DNA from: Phanerodontia chrysosporium
Lineage: Eukaryota > Basidiomycota > Agaricomycetes > Polyporales > Phanerochaetaceae
NCBI GenBank assembly: GCA_001910725.1
Contig: MJGA01000003.1
Coordinates: forward strand, 372,001-436,000
Length of the DNA stretch: 64,000 bases
Direction of reading: 5' to 3'
A program made the position numbers and the translations under genes. The notes under the pieces were generated by a model. It searched no databases and was not told the origin of the DNA. It was given only the letters and a program-made list of their open reading frames with translations. This document shows positions 24,355-37,169 of the stretch, one piece after another (the first letter of the stretch is position 1; each line of letters begins with the position of its first letter).

Positions 24355-26100
<1,746 letters not shown>

Positions 26101-26596
26101 TCAGCTGGTCGTGCGTGCGACGTGTAGCGTGTCGTTTGTAGCCCGTGTAGCTCAGAGTATCCCGATTCCGTGCTTGGTTCGCTCCAATTCGACAGTTTTT
26201 TTTGCGGACGGCGATATCGAGATGGTCGGGTCAGGCTGGTGCAGTGCGGGGCGCGAGGCTAGCACCGCTCGCTCCTCGGACACATGTGATTGGCCCCTTA
26301 CGTCAAGGCGTGCTCACTCGGGCGCTTCTTACGCCGTGGTCATTTCCTGAAAGCTCTGTCCACTGCGCGCACATCCCTCTCGAGTCAAAAACCGTTTTGC
26401 CCCCCACGCAAGCCATCCCCAAACTTCATGTCTCTGACACTCATCCCTGTGCCAGAGAGTCCAACCCAATCTTCCTCGCTTTGCTCTCTCCTGGTCCCCC
26501 ACCACCAACAACGGGCTTCTCTAGCAAGCTGAAACGTCCCCCGCTCGTTTGCGACCATCGTACCCCGCAGCCCAGCCTTACCCCACATCCACAGCC
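26101..26596. promoter_or_regulatory. Promoter region of alpha/beta hydrolase gene
   Basis: About 500 bp between MetAP2 and the hydrolase gene. A T8 run lies near 26196, and a long C/T-rich tract (26440-26520) precedes the start, as is common for fungal core promoters. No gene is recognised. Confidence 0.4.
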
Positions 26597-29153
26597 ATGA
26601 CCTGGACGATTCCCCTGCTCTCTGGCCGGTGCGAGAAGGAACCCCGCGACACGGTCGACGGCGTGCACGCGGGGCCGCCTAAGGCGGAGGTCAAGTCCCG
26701 ACCGAAGTCGGTGTCGCTCCCCGTCAAGGAGCTGCTGCGCTACTTCGAGGCCCCTGGCGTGCCCCCGCCGCCGTCCTCGCGCGTCGGCGACCCCAAGCTC
26801 AAGCAGCGCCAGTCGCAGCCGTTCAAGCTCACGGACCTCTGGAAGTACGGCACCTTTGCGGCCTGGAAAGGTGAGCACCCGCCGTGGCCGTGGCCCCTGC
26901 GCGCGCCCATGTACAGGCGCACCGGGCGCCGCACCGCGCCTGGACGTGCAATGCAGAGCGGGACGCTGACGCCCTTGCCTCCGCAGTCAGCGAGCTCGTC
27001 TCCGCCGTGATTGCGCACCAGCTCCGGGGCCCCGCGAGGCCGTCGTGGGGCATCGAGATGACGATCCTGACGTGCATCATGCGTGACGTCTCCCGGCACT
27101 CGCACCTCGCGGACATTGTGAGCATGCCCCCATATGCATACATGCGCACGCGCCCCCGTTGCTGACCGACCGTGCAGGCGATGGTTCGCATGCTGATGAG
27201 CATCAGCGGTCTCGTGCCCGTGCCCTCGGACGCCTTGGTGACGTCCGTCACCTTCCACGTCTCCAGGCGCAGCCTCCGAGGCATCCTCGCCGAGTTTGAT
27301 GCGGCGGAGGACGGCTCGCGTGAGCTCTCTGGAGAGTGGGTGGTGGGAAAGAAGACATGGCAGAGGCTCCAAGCGGAGTGGAAGGCGGCGAAGAAGGACG
27401 CCTCTCGCTCAGGCTCGAGTTCTCCTGGCGAGTCACATACAAAGCGCAAGGAGCGGGTCGTCTTGTATCTGCATGGTGGTACGTCATATCCTATTGTTAT
27501 ATGCGCAACATTTGACGGCGGTTCTCCAGGCGCATATTATTCATCTAGCCCAGCTACCCATAGACTGATCACAATACCGTTGTCGAAGTCCCTAGATGCT
27601 AGGGTGTTTGGTACGTTCGTTCTCTCGAGACGTCTGGCACTTGCATTAACCTACTTGTATGCAGCACTCGACTACCGTCTCGCGCCAGAAACAAGATTCC
27701 CTGGCCCTCTGCACGACGCAGTCTCCGCCTATATGCGTCTCACTGAAGACCTCCAGATCCCCCCTGAGAATATTATTGTCGCAGGCGACAGTGCTGGTGG
27801 AGGTCTATCGCTGGCTCTAATGATGTACTTGCGGGACAATGACTATCCCCTTCCTGGTGGCGGAATCCTCATGTCCCCTTGGGTCGGTGAGCACATTTCC
27901 ATGGATTTTATTTCTCGCGTTCTCACACAGCGCAGACCTTACCATGAGTTGCGACTCGTGGGAGAGTAACGAACCTTACGACATCGTCCCTAAGCCGATA
28001 CCAGGTGACCACCTCAATCCGATCGCTTGTTACCTTGGCGAACACATGGAGAAGTATTTGACACACCCGTATGCCAGCCCGCTGTTCGGCGACTTGAAGG
28101 GGCTCCCACCGCTGTTGATTCAAGCGGGAGAAGCGGAGGTACTGCGCGATGAAATCACGCTTTTGGCTCACAAAGCTTCCCTTGCAGGTGTGCAAGTTCG
28201 GCATGAGTTGTACGAGGATGCGGTACGTGCTCCCGATGCAGCATTTTACATGTCAGTCGGCTCATGTGGCATTCAGGTACACGTATTCCAGACTTTCCCG
28301 TTCCTAGATCAGGCGCGACAAGCCTTCTCTCGGCTCGGTCCTTCGTGCGTGAAGACCTTGCCCCTCTCAATGCCGATGCTCCTCGCAAATTCCAGACAAA
28401 GACAGAAGAGAAGCTCGAGAAAGAGATCAACAACGCGGCCACCCACGTTGTACGGGGCGATGGGTCAGAATGTCAGTCGCCAAGGACGAAGTCGCTCATC
28501 GCAGTGCGAAGCACAGTCGTGCATCCCTACCGCGACCAACGCAGGATGCAGATTCCGAAGAGGGCTTCTCCAGTCAGGACGAGGACCCCAGCTGGGTGTC
28601 GACGTCTGCGTACCCATCTCCGCCCCCCTCTCCGGAGATGGAGGAGGAGAAGCCGGCGTCTTCCCCTACCCGGAAGGAGCTTGTTCGGTCAAACACAGCA
28701 AAGAGCTCATCCTCAATGCGGAGTACAGCCTCAGCGAAGAGTTCGACCTCGACACGCAGTCGCGCGACATCACTTACAAGCAGCTCATTCTGGTCGTCAC
28801 CGCTGTCGTCTCTTTCGTCTCTTGCATCTTCTTCCGAGTCTGCCAGTACCCTGTCAACCAACAACTCCCTGCGGCGTGTGCGGTCTCGCACATACATCAA
28901 GCACGAGCCCGATGCTTCTGCAAGCAGCCACCCGCCGACACGCCAGTACCAGCTCTCGGCATCAACCGAAGCAGTTCCGCGACCGACGATCCGCCGCTCG
29001 TCCTGCAGCCATCCCGACATCACCTCGCTGTGCGCGCAATGGGCCTCGAGTGGGCCCGCGAACCGCACCTCCGTCTACAAACCCGATACCCTCCCGTCGC
29101 GACGCCGCAAGCACGCCAGCTCCGTCTCGTCGACTTCTGCTCCTCGCTCCTAA
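26597..29153 (+). CDS. Alpha/beta hydrolase (hormone-sensitive-lipase-like)
   Basis: Esterase/lipase of the alpha/beta-hydrolase 3 (HSL) group. Start ATG at 26597 (MTWTIPLLSGRCEKEPRD). An N-terminal region of about 240 residues precedes the catalytic domain. The oxyanion motif HGGAYY forms across an intron (GTACGT at 27480 to CTCCAG at 27530). The nucleophile sits in VAGDSAGGGLSLAL near 27785. PLLIQAGEAEVLRDEITLLA contains the expected Asp or Glu, and the catalytic His lies in YEDAVHVFQTFP, formed across an intron at about 28223-28275. The C-terminal 300 or so residues are a Ser-rich, low-complexity tail ending SVSSTSAPRS. Function by family: hydrolysis of acyl or steryl esters. The substrate is unknown. 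Confidence 0.85.
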
Positions 29154-29428
29154 TACCCCTATTTGCTACCTGTCCCGACAAATGAGCAGCGACTCGAGGC
29201 GTCTGCCGTCCCTTCTCTACGGACTTATCATGCGTTCCGTTGCTTGCTGTGCTACCTTCTGTTGTCCTATTGTACGTGTTCTGCTTGAATCCTGAATACT
29301 GTAATCATTGCACTTGAAGGACTCAAGTACTCATAGTGCATGTAGTCATCGCCGTTTCTCTTGTCTAGTCATAACAATTCTCATACACTCCATACATACG
29401 TACAATGTCGTCTGTAACCTTGCAAATA
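29154..29428. other. Convergent 3' flanks
   Basis: Short region between the hydrolase gene and the first carboxylesterase gene. It is AT-richer than its surroundings, and no gene is seen. Confidence 0.4.
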
Positions 29429-31835
29429 TCATTTCTGCATCTGTGCCAGTACTTCCTCGGAGTTCTCGAAATTTGTTTCACTAATAAGAAAGTCTACTGA
29501 GAGATTAGCTTCCTGCAGCGAAGGCTTCGATTGTGTGCGTACCGTCAGAGATGACCGTAATGTTATCGCGCTCGAGTTGCAAAATCTGCCGTGAGTCCAG
29601 AGTGTATTGGGGCCACGGCGCTGTTGCGATTGTAAGCAGGCAAGGTAGGTACGTGGTCGTAATTGACTTACCTCCAGGATGAAGGTCAGACACAAAGTTG
29701 ATGTAAAAATCCGTGAGCTGGTTCGCGAAGTCTTCCTCGACCGGGTCGGCGACTGGGCCGAAGATGAGCGAGAGCTCTGCTCCGTGGGCCACTAACGTCG
29801 AAGCCTTCAGTACACAATGGCTACGTCAGCGTTACGGAGAAGACCCACCTCCGAACGTCCGATTGTTTCCAGGAACGAACTCTGTGAAGAAATACCCGAA
29901 AAGCGGCTGGTGCGGCGCAGCGTGCTCGAAGAAGAGCCTGCGCGGCGCAAGGTACATGTTGTCCGTGTACCACGCCGCGGCGCGATCGAAGAGGCTGTCG
30001 CCCGTGTTGAACGCCCCGCCGAGCGTGCGATCATTCGCGCGGTACAGCGTATGCAGTCTTTCGAAGGTGCTGTCCGCGACGGTTGACGGGTCGATGAGCA
30101 GATCGCGCACGAACGCGTCGAACGCAGCGTCTTCGTCTGCAGGAGCGACGGAGAGGCCGAGCAGGGAACGGCTGTGGCCGGTGCCTTCGTTCAGCTGGGT
30201 GTATGTCAGGTGCTGTGCAATGGAGGGACCGATGGAGCGTACGTTGGTGCCTGCCAGTACAGGCACATGCAGGAAGTCTCCGCTGGCAAGTCGCACAGAG
30301 GGACGCTCGGAGACGAAGCTTCCTGGCGGACCCACAGCGGGTTGCCAGAGTTGGCCGTTGAGCCGTTTGTCTGTCAGGGCTATAGACGCGTTGAGCAAGG
30401 TCTGTGGCTGGTCAGTTAATTCCTGACACGTACAATTCAGGGAACGCCATACCTCGAAGGGGACTTGCTGCAAGCACTCGAATGAGCCCGGCCCGAATGT
30501 ACACCCGACAGCTTCTGTCAGGAGGGCGAACGGCTTGCCAGGCTCGTCATACGTCGTGGCCGGTGGTGCTGTCTTGCTGTGCAAAGCTTAGTCTATGATC
30601 CTCACACAGAATAAGATGCTGCTGACAATGGTCCAGTAGTCGAGTCGAGAATAGCGGCATGGAAGAGCGACTTTTGCGTGGGGAAGAGGATCTGTGCTTC
30701 AGCGCTGCCTGCGCCAGCAGACTGGCCCCAGATGGTGACCTATGCGGATCGCCGCCGAAGGCTGCGATGTTGTCTTGTATGAAAGCGAGAGCTTGTCTCT
30801 GATCGTGCAATCCTGCGTTCAGGTCTTCCGGAGGTACGTGGGCGCTGGCAAGCTGAAACAATACTTAGGCAGCGTCATGTAAGGATGGAAGTGAACTGAC
30901 AAAGCCAAATGTGCTGACACGATAGTTGCTAGCAGTGCGCTGAGCAAACGCTTGGAGAAACGAGAGATCTGTTTCTGCTTACACTGACACGAAGACAATC
31001 GGCTTCGAGATATTTGCGCTACGATTGATTATGCCTGCGACATTATCTTGAATACCAGCAAAATATCACAATACGAGCAGATCTTACGCGTTGGGTCGTA
31101 AGAAGGGTATGAAGCGGCTCTGTAACGAGTTGAGTGATGTTATTGGACTGCATACTAATACTAGTGAAAGCACACACCCATTCGTGAAGGCCCCACCCTG
31201 CCAACATACGTCAGCGCGTGAGAAGGAATATGTGGAGGCACTCACGTAGAACCAAACCAGGACGGGCAATTTAGCGTCACGCTTCGTCCCTGCCGGTCTC
31301 CACACCTGCGGACGGCATCAGGCGGTGCCCCTTTGCAAAGCGTAGCACATACATTGAGATATAGACAGTCCTCACCCATCGAAGCACCTAGATAATTCGA
31401 CGGCTTTTGGGGGCATGCATTTCCGAACTGGCTGGCGTGTTGTATCGTGGTCGGAGGGTGGGTGATAGCTACCGGTGCCTTGAAGCGTAGATCGCCAATC
31501 GGCGGCTGAGCAAAGGGTATGCCCAGCCACTTGTCTGTATTACTCGGATAGCCAGTCCTCACACCAAGAAAAATTCCAGATGTGAGCTTAACCACCAGAG
31601 AAGGCTCGGGCTTCGTAGCCGCTAACACCGTCGCTAGCAAGATGACGAGCGCCAGGCCCTGTAGAATGCGGACTCTGGTGGAAGTGCGGGGCAGCACTCT
31701 CTGGTCGTGTAAGCTCTCTCCATAAGTCAACTCATGGTGGATATCCTCGGTATCGTATTCGCTGTCTGAACGCTGATTATAGGCATCGCCTTGACGCGAG
31801 GGAACCTTGGAACCCCATGAGGCAAGCAACGCCAT
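29429..31835 (-). CDS. Type-B carboxylesterase/lipase 1, membrane-anchored
   Basis: Carboxylesterase type B (cholinesterase/lipase fold). Start ATG at 31835 ([20 protein letters not shown]). About 55 hydrophilic residues precede one hydrophobic segment ([15 protein letters not shown]), so it should be a signal anchor rather than a cleaved signal. Family marks: [59 protein letters not shown], then the serine in [12 protein letters not shown], the acid in TNLNEGT, and the His in [13 protein letters not shown]. Ends [10 protein letters not shown] at 29429. About nine introns. One base appears to be missing between GGDP and VTIWGQSAG (about 30739, next to the catalytic Ser). Very close to the third carboxylesterase at 47.4 kb. 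Confidence 0.8.
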
Positions 31836-32254
31836 GAAAGCTGCGAACCATGTATCAACCAGTCTTGCTACGTCTCAGAAACTGACGCACCTCATACGTC
31901 TTCGTAGGATGTTTTAGTCTACCCGTAAGCTTTCGGGTGTATGTGATTGCCTCGACAGATTACAAACCGACTCTAGCACAGCGCATGTGCTCCTTGAAGC
32001 AATATAGAACAGTAGATATGAGACAGATACGTAGTGCAAGGCCTTGAGGGTGAAGTTAGATTGTGCTGTAGTGATAATTTCTAGATTCCAGAGGTGCGAG
32101 GGTGGGTAGCACAGAACAAGTGCGGTCCCGCAGTGCCCGAAGCGCCCTCCGCGTTGCGCTTGCCATCAATCTCCCGCGTGTCCGAGGTGCGGGAGTGAAG
32201 CGCAGGAGACGCGCCTCCGCCTTGCACGCACACCCTCCTACAACCCACCCCACG
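31836..32254. promoter_or_regulatory. Divergent promoter, carboxylesterase 1 / METTL14-like
   Basis: About 420 bp between divergent start codons. No TATA box is obvious for either gene and no coding potential is recognised. Confidence 0.4.
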
Positions 32255-34591
32255 ATGAGCACCGCCGAATGCATCGCGTCGGCGAACGACCTCCTCGCCG
32301 CACACGCAGCGCTGCTGGACCGCGTGCGCACGACACAGCGGGCACACCGGCGGGCCCTGCGCGCGCTGCCGGCGCCGCCGACCGCGGTGCTGAACGTCCC
32401 GCTCGTGCCGTCGCCGCAGGCGTCCCCGCCGGCGTCGCGCTCGCCGTCGCCGTCGTCCGCGCTGCCCGCGCGCCCTGCGCCGTACCGCCCGGACCTGCCG
32501 CCCGCAAAGCGTGCGCGCATGGCGCGCTACGCGAACTACGTCCCCGAGGAGGAGACGATCCGCAACGACTACTCGCAGCGCTACGTCGACGGCGGCGAGT
32601 GGCCGCAGAACTGGGTGCTCGGCGCGGACCCCGAGCACCGCTTTGAAGAGTGCGTAGTCTTCTCCCCGTCTCAGGATTCTGTGGGCCCCGTGGCGGCGCT
32701 TCTAGGATGCGTCCTGGTGCGGCGGCGAGTGGTTGCGCGCCGGTCGGCGTCGCAGCGGGATGCACTCTGTGGTTGCCGGCCTCGCACAGAGGCGGCTCGT
32801 TCTCCTCGTGTGATGCGGTCGCATCCTGCTCTTGCTCACGTTGTCCACACAGGTATCCGAAACAGCAACGGCTCCTCGCACTGAAGAAGGCTTCAGTAGC
32901 CCAGCACGCACTGGCACCCCGCTACCTCCCATTCTCATCTCTGTCCTCGCTGCATCCGTCCAATTTGACGTCATCCTCATCGACCCTCCATTCTCCTCGT
33001 CATTCACATGGGAAGACCTACAGGAGCTCCCAATCCCGGCACTCGCAGCTGATCCATCATTCGTGCTCATGTGGGTGGGAAGCGGGGCAGGCGACGGTCT
33101 GGAACGGGGACGAGAGGTCATGGCAAAGTGGGGTTTCAGGAGATGTGAGGATATTGTCTGGGTGAAGACGAATAACACGACGAATCGTGGGCCTGGTGTG
33201 CGTCGCCGTCTTGCTATTCTCTTGCATCGGACTAACGCGAAGGATTGTCGTTTGTCACAAGATAGACAGACCCTCCTACAACATCGCTGCTCACTCGCAC
33301 TAAGCAACATTGTCTCATGGGGATCCGGGGAACGGTGCGAAGATCAACAGATTCGTGGTTCGTGCATTGCAACGTCGGTATGCACGCGCTTTGGAACTAC
33401 TCTAGGGTCATACTCACGAATTCTGCAGACACCGACGTGCTCATATGGGAAGGTGACGCTTCTGACCCGACGATGAAGCCACCAGAGATGTACACATTGA
33501 TAGAGAACTTCTGTCTTGGCCTCCGCCGGCTGGAGATCTTCGGTCGTGCACGAACCCTGAGGCGAGGCTGGGTCGCCGCCTTAGCCGAGGGAGAGGAGGC
33601 ACGAATAGAAGATGCTCTCGGAGACGATGCGCGAATGGAGGACGAGGATACACCTGTGAAGTGGGACCGAGAATCATGGGAGGCAAGCATGAAGGAGCTG
33701 GCTACGAAGGCCGGCGGGAAGTTTGTAGTACCAATGACAAATGGTGAGTTCGACGCGTTCCCGTTGGAGCTTCTCGCTCATGTGGTCGCTAGAAATTGAT
33801 GCACTCCGACCGAAATCGCCTGTCCGTGGGGGCGGTCAGTCGTCGACGCCAGCAATGGGCGCAATGCCAATGTCGAGTACGCCAAGCGGGATGGCAACGC
33901 CGATGGGCATGCCGGCTCAGCACACGCACAACCGTAACTTCAACCGCCGCCTCGGATGATGGGACCGCCCATCGTGATGGGCGGTGTCGGGCAGATGGGC
34001 GGGATGGGCGGAGAGGGCCTGGCGATGCCGATGCAGAATATGGCGCAGGGCATGGCTCCAAACATGGGCTGGCAGGACCCGAACGTCGGCATGGCGGGCA
34101 TGGGCGGCATGGGTGCTATGGGCAACATGGGCAACATGGGCAACCTCGGCGCGCTTGGTGCGCTCGGGAACATGGCGAACCTTGCGAACATGCCCGGCGG
34201 CGGCATGGGCGGCATGGGCATGGGTGGGATGAACATGGGGCAATTCGGCGGCGCCGGCGCTGGCGGTGCGGTTGGGTTTGATGCAGGCGGCATGCATGGC
34301 ATGGGCGGCTGGGAGGGGCAGGAGATGATGGGCATGGCGGGGATGGGGATGGGAGGAGGGATGGGGAACATGGGTGGGATGGGGATGAACGGTGGGATGG
34401 GCGGAGGAATGGGAGGCGGAATGAGCGGCGGTATGGCCCTGTCGAACGCGATGGGTTTGAATGGGATGAATCAGGCGATGGGGATGAACGCTGGGGTGGG
34501 CCCTCGTCTAGGCTCGATGGGCCTGGGTCCGATGGGAGGGGGGATGAACAACATGGGAATGGGAGGCATGGGCCAGTGGAGGACTCGATGA
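32255..34591 (+). CDS. METTL14-like MT-A70 protein with Met/Gly-rich tail
   Basis: MT-A70 family member most like METTL14, the RNA-binding partner of the m6A mRNA methyltransferase. Start ATG at 32255 (MSTAECIASANDLLAAHAAL). The first exon ends at 32649. It is joined over about 200 nt to a segment reading YPKQQRLLALKKASVAQ. The core contains VILIDPPFSSSFTWEDLQEL, PIPALAADPSFVLMWVGSG, MAKWGFRRCEDIVWVKTN, TKQHCLMGIRGTVRRSTD, then TLIENFCLGLRRLEIFGRAR, which match METTL14 block by block. The METTL3 catalytic DPPW appears as DPPF. The tail, from about 33956, is a 210-residue Met/Gly low-complexity region. Two single-base frame breaks (about 32956 and 33954) each need one extra C or G. Confidence 0.8.
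33956..34588 (+). repeat. Met/Gly-rich low-complexity coding repeat
   Basis: About 630 bp built from imperfect ATGGGC / GGCATGGGC-type units. They encode runs such as MGGMGAMGNMGNMGNLGALG. Met and Gly make up the large majority of residues, with scattered Asn, Ala and Gln, and very few charges. It forms the C-terminus of the METTL14-like protein. Confidence 0.85.
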
Positions 34592-34865
34592 CGCCGCTGC
34601 GGCCCTGTTCTGTTCTGTTTTTCCTGCTCGGACATTTGTACTGCGATTAGCTGTGTTGAATATGTGCGCTTTTTCCGGCGTCTAACGCCACGAAGGCGTT
34701 GCGCGGCCTGGACCCCGTCGCACGCGCTTCCGGACGTTTGCGACCGACCATCGAGAGGCCCAACACGGCGACCGGCCGGGCAAGCGGGCCCCCCGCACAC
34801 CCTCCTTCCCTCGCCCCCCTGTCCACTCTGGCCTTTTCTGCCCCCGCCCTCAACCCCTCCACGCC

Positions 34866-36821
34866 ATGGCCGCGCCCCCACAGGCCCTCGAAACCAGCAA
34901 GCTCAACCGCGGCTACCTCCACCCCTTCTGGAACGGCGGCAGCGGGCGATACTTGTACGGCGTCGGAGAACTCCCGAGGACGGTGTGTGCTCAATCCACG
35001 AGTCCGTGCACGCCTCCCGCTCACTCGTGTTCAGCTCACAGAACTCGCCATGTGCCAGTTGTCCGCCACCATTCGCCGCACGGATGGCTGGTGGACAAAG
35101 CTCAACGACCCGGGATGGCGGTGCCACTGGAAGAGCGCCGCACGCAATGCATCCTTCTCCGTCCGCACCTCCACAGGCAACACCGGGACCTTCCTTTCCC
35201 AGAAACAAGTCAGTTGACCCCTCTCATCCCTCGAGGTCACCGTGATGTACTCTTCAGGCTGAGCTATCGTAGATCCACTATGTCCTCGACGAGCTCTACG
35301 GCTACCTCGCCCTCCGAGATCCAGACGGAAACTGGTGAGTTCCCCTGCGGCAGCCCCCGTGCATGCGACGTGTTTGACTCGGCTTTAGCGAGGTCTCCTG
35401 CTTCGACCGCATATGGGAGACAAGTGCCCCCGACGACCCACACTTCCTGCACGCCCTTCAAGACCAACTCAATGTCCTCCGCACCGCACCGATCTCGGGC
35501 ACCTGCTGCCGCAACATCATCAATCCGTACCTGTACCCCCTCGTCTACGGCCGGACACTCGTTCGCAACCACGCGGGAGAGCTCGTGCGCGCGCAGCGCC
35601 CGCCCTTTGCCCAGCTCAACTACACCATCTCCTCGCACTTCGCGTGCCTCCCGACGCCGTTCGCCGTCGCACCTGAGTGGGGCGTGCCGCGCGTGTCGGC
35701 GCGCGCGTACATCAGCGGGGTGCCGCCGTGGGAGGACGGGCTGTGCAGCGGGCTCGCGCGCGCCGTCGCGCAGTCGGTGCCGCTGTTCGAGCACGTCCTC
35801 ACAGACCTGCACCGCAGCAACCTGCTCCCGCACCGCATCCCGGGCATGTGCCGCTACACGATGTGCGACGGGCCGCTCACGCCCGAGCACTCGGACGACG
35901 AGGAGAGCTGGGCGGCGTACCAGCGCGAGCTCCGCGCGTGGACGCTCAGCCGCCCCATCCAGTACCCTGACGTCCCCGACGGGGCTACCCCGGCGGCCTC
36001 GAGGCCCGCAAGTTCCGCGTGAGCCTCAGAGGGAGGGACATCAAGGTCATCCTGAAGGTCACGGACATACACGTGGTCAGTAGCCATAGCTGTATGCTGG
36101 AATGAGTGACTTACCAGATGTGGGAACCGCAGCATCCAAACCAGCCTGCGTTCGACGGTACACCTTGGCACGCCGAAGGCATGAGAAACGAGCGCATCAT
36201 CGCGTCCGCGGTGCACTGCATATCCATGGTGCGCACCTTCTTTGGCTCGCCGTGCCGCGTCTCGGCGCGCTCACACTCCCGCAGACAAACGTGACGCCAA
36301 TCAGCATCGCCTTCCGCATGCCCGTGCGTGCGCCGGTGGGGTGCTCGGCGGACGACGAGGGCGCGACGATCCGGACGTGGGGCCTGCGGCTGCACTCGCC
36401 GAGCCACCAGTTCCTGGGGACGACGGCGCTGCGCGCGGGGCACGCGGTCGCGTTCCCGAACATCTACCAGCACCGCTTCACGGACGTGCGGCTCAAGGAT
36501 GCGACGCGCGCGGGCGCGCTCACGCTGCTGAGCGTGCACCTCGTGGACCCCGAGGTGAGCGACGCGCCCGACGGCGAGGTGCCCGGCACAGACGTGGTGC
36601 CGCCGCAGCCGCACGGCTGGGTGCGCCGCGCGCTCGAGGAGAGCGTCGACGCGCGCGTGCCCGAGGAGATCATCGAGCGCATCATGGCGTTCGTCGAGGG
36701 CACGATCCACGACGAGGAGGCCGCAGCGTACGCGCAGGCGATGAAGGAGGAGCGCGTGCGCTTCTGGAAGGAGCACAACCACCTCTGGTTCAGCCTCCCG
36801 TTTGCCGGGTTCGAGAACTGA
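34866..36821 (+). CDS. DUF4246 family protein
   Basis: Large fungal protein of the DUF4246 family, of unknown biochemical role. Start ATG at 34866 (MAAPPQALETSKLNRGYLHP). Recognisable blocks: GWWTKLNDPGWRCHWKSAAR, YVLDELYGYLALRDPDGN after an intron at about 35213-35273, INPYLYPLVYGRTLV, KFRVSLRGRDIKVILKVTDI, and the family-typical GTPWHAEGMRNERIIASAVH after an intron at about 36076-36117. Near the end are HQFLGTTALRAGHAVAFPNI and YQHRFTDVRL. Stop at 36821. WHxEG and the later His-containing block could form a metal site, which is inference. A single missing G at 35991-35994 breaks the frame before YPGGLEARKFRVSLR. Convergent with the second carboxylesterase. Confidence 0.8.
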
Positions 36822-37169
36822 AGCGGGCGGCGCTGTGCTGCGCAGCGGCGGGATGGGGACACTGGTTTCTTCGCATATACCTGGTCTGGCTGCTTGGATC
36901 GATGGGTCTCGCCTTCTTGTGGTGCAGCTTTATGTATGTGTACGTCTTTTTCTTTCTTTCTAGGATCACGCCAATCCACGTCATATCGGCGGGTCCATTA
37001 GGGACTTTCCAGCAGTTCCGATCACTAGTAAAGTGCGTGCGCTCCTTCTGAACAGAACAGCAGGCAAGCGTGAGGTAAAACATGCCACAACTCCGCCGCG
37101 GACCAGCATGCGGGCTAGGTCGACCGCTACTCTTAACGCCGCGTACCGCAGATCCCACCCTACTTCCGC
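36822..37169. other. Convergent 3' flanks
   Basis: About 350 bp between the DUF4246 gene and the second carboxylesterase gene. I see no gene here. Confidence 0.5.
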
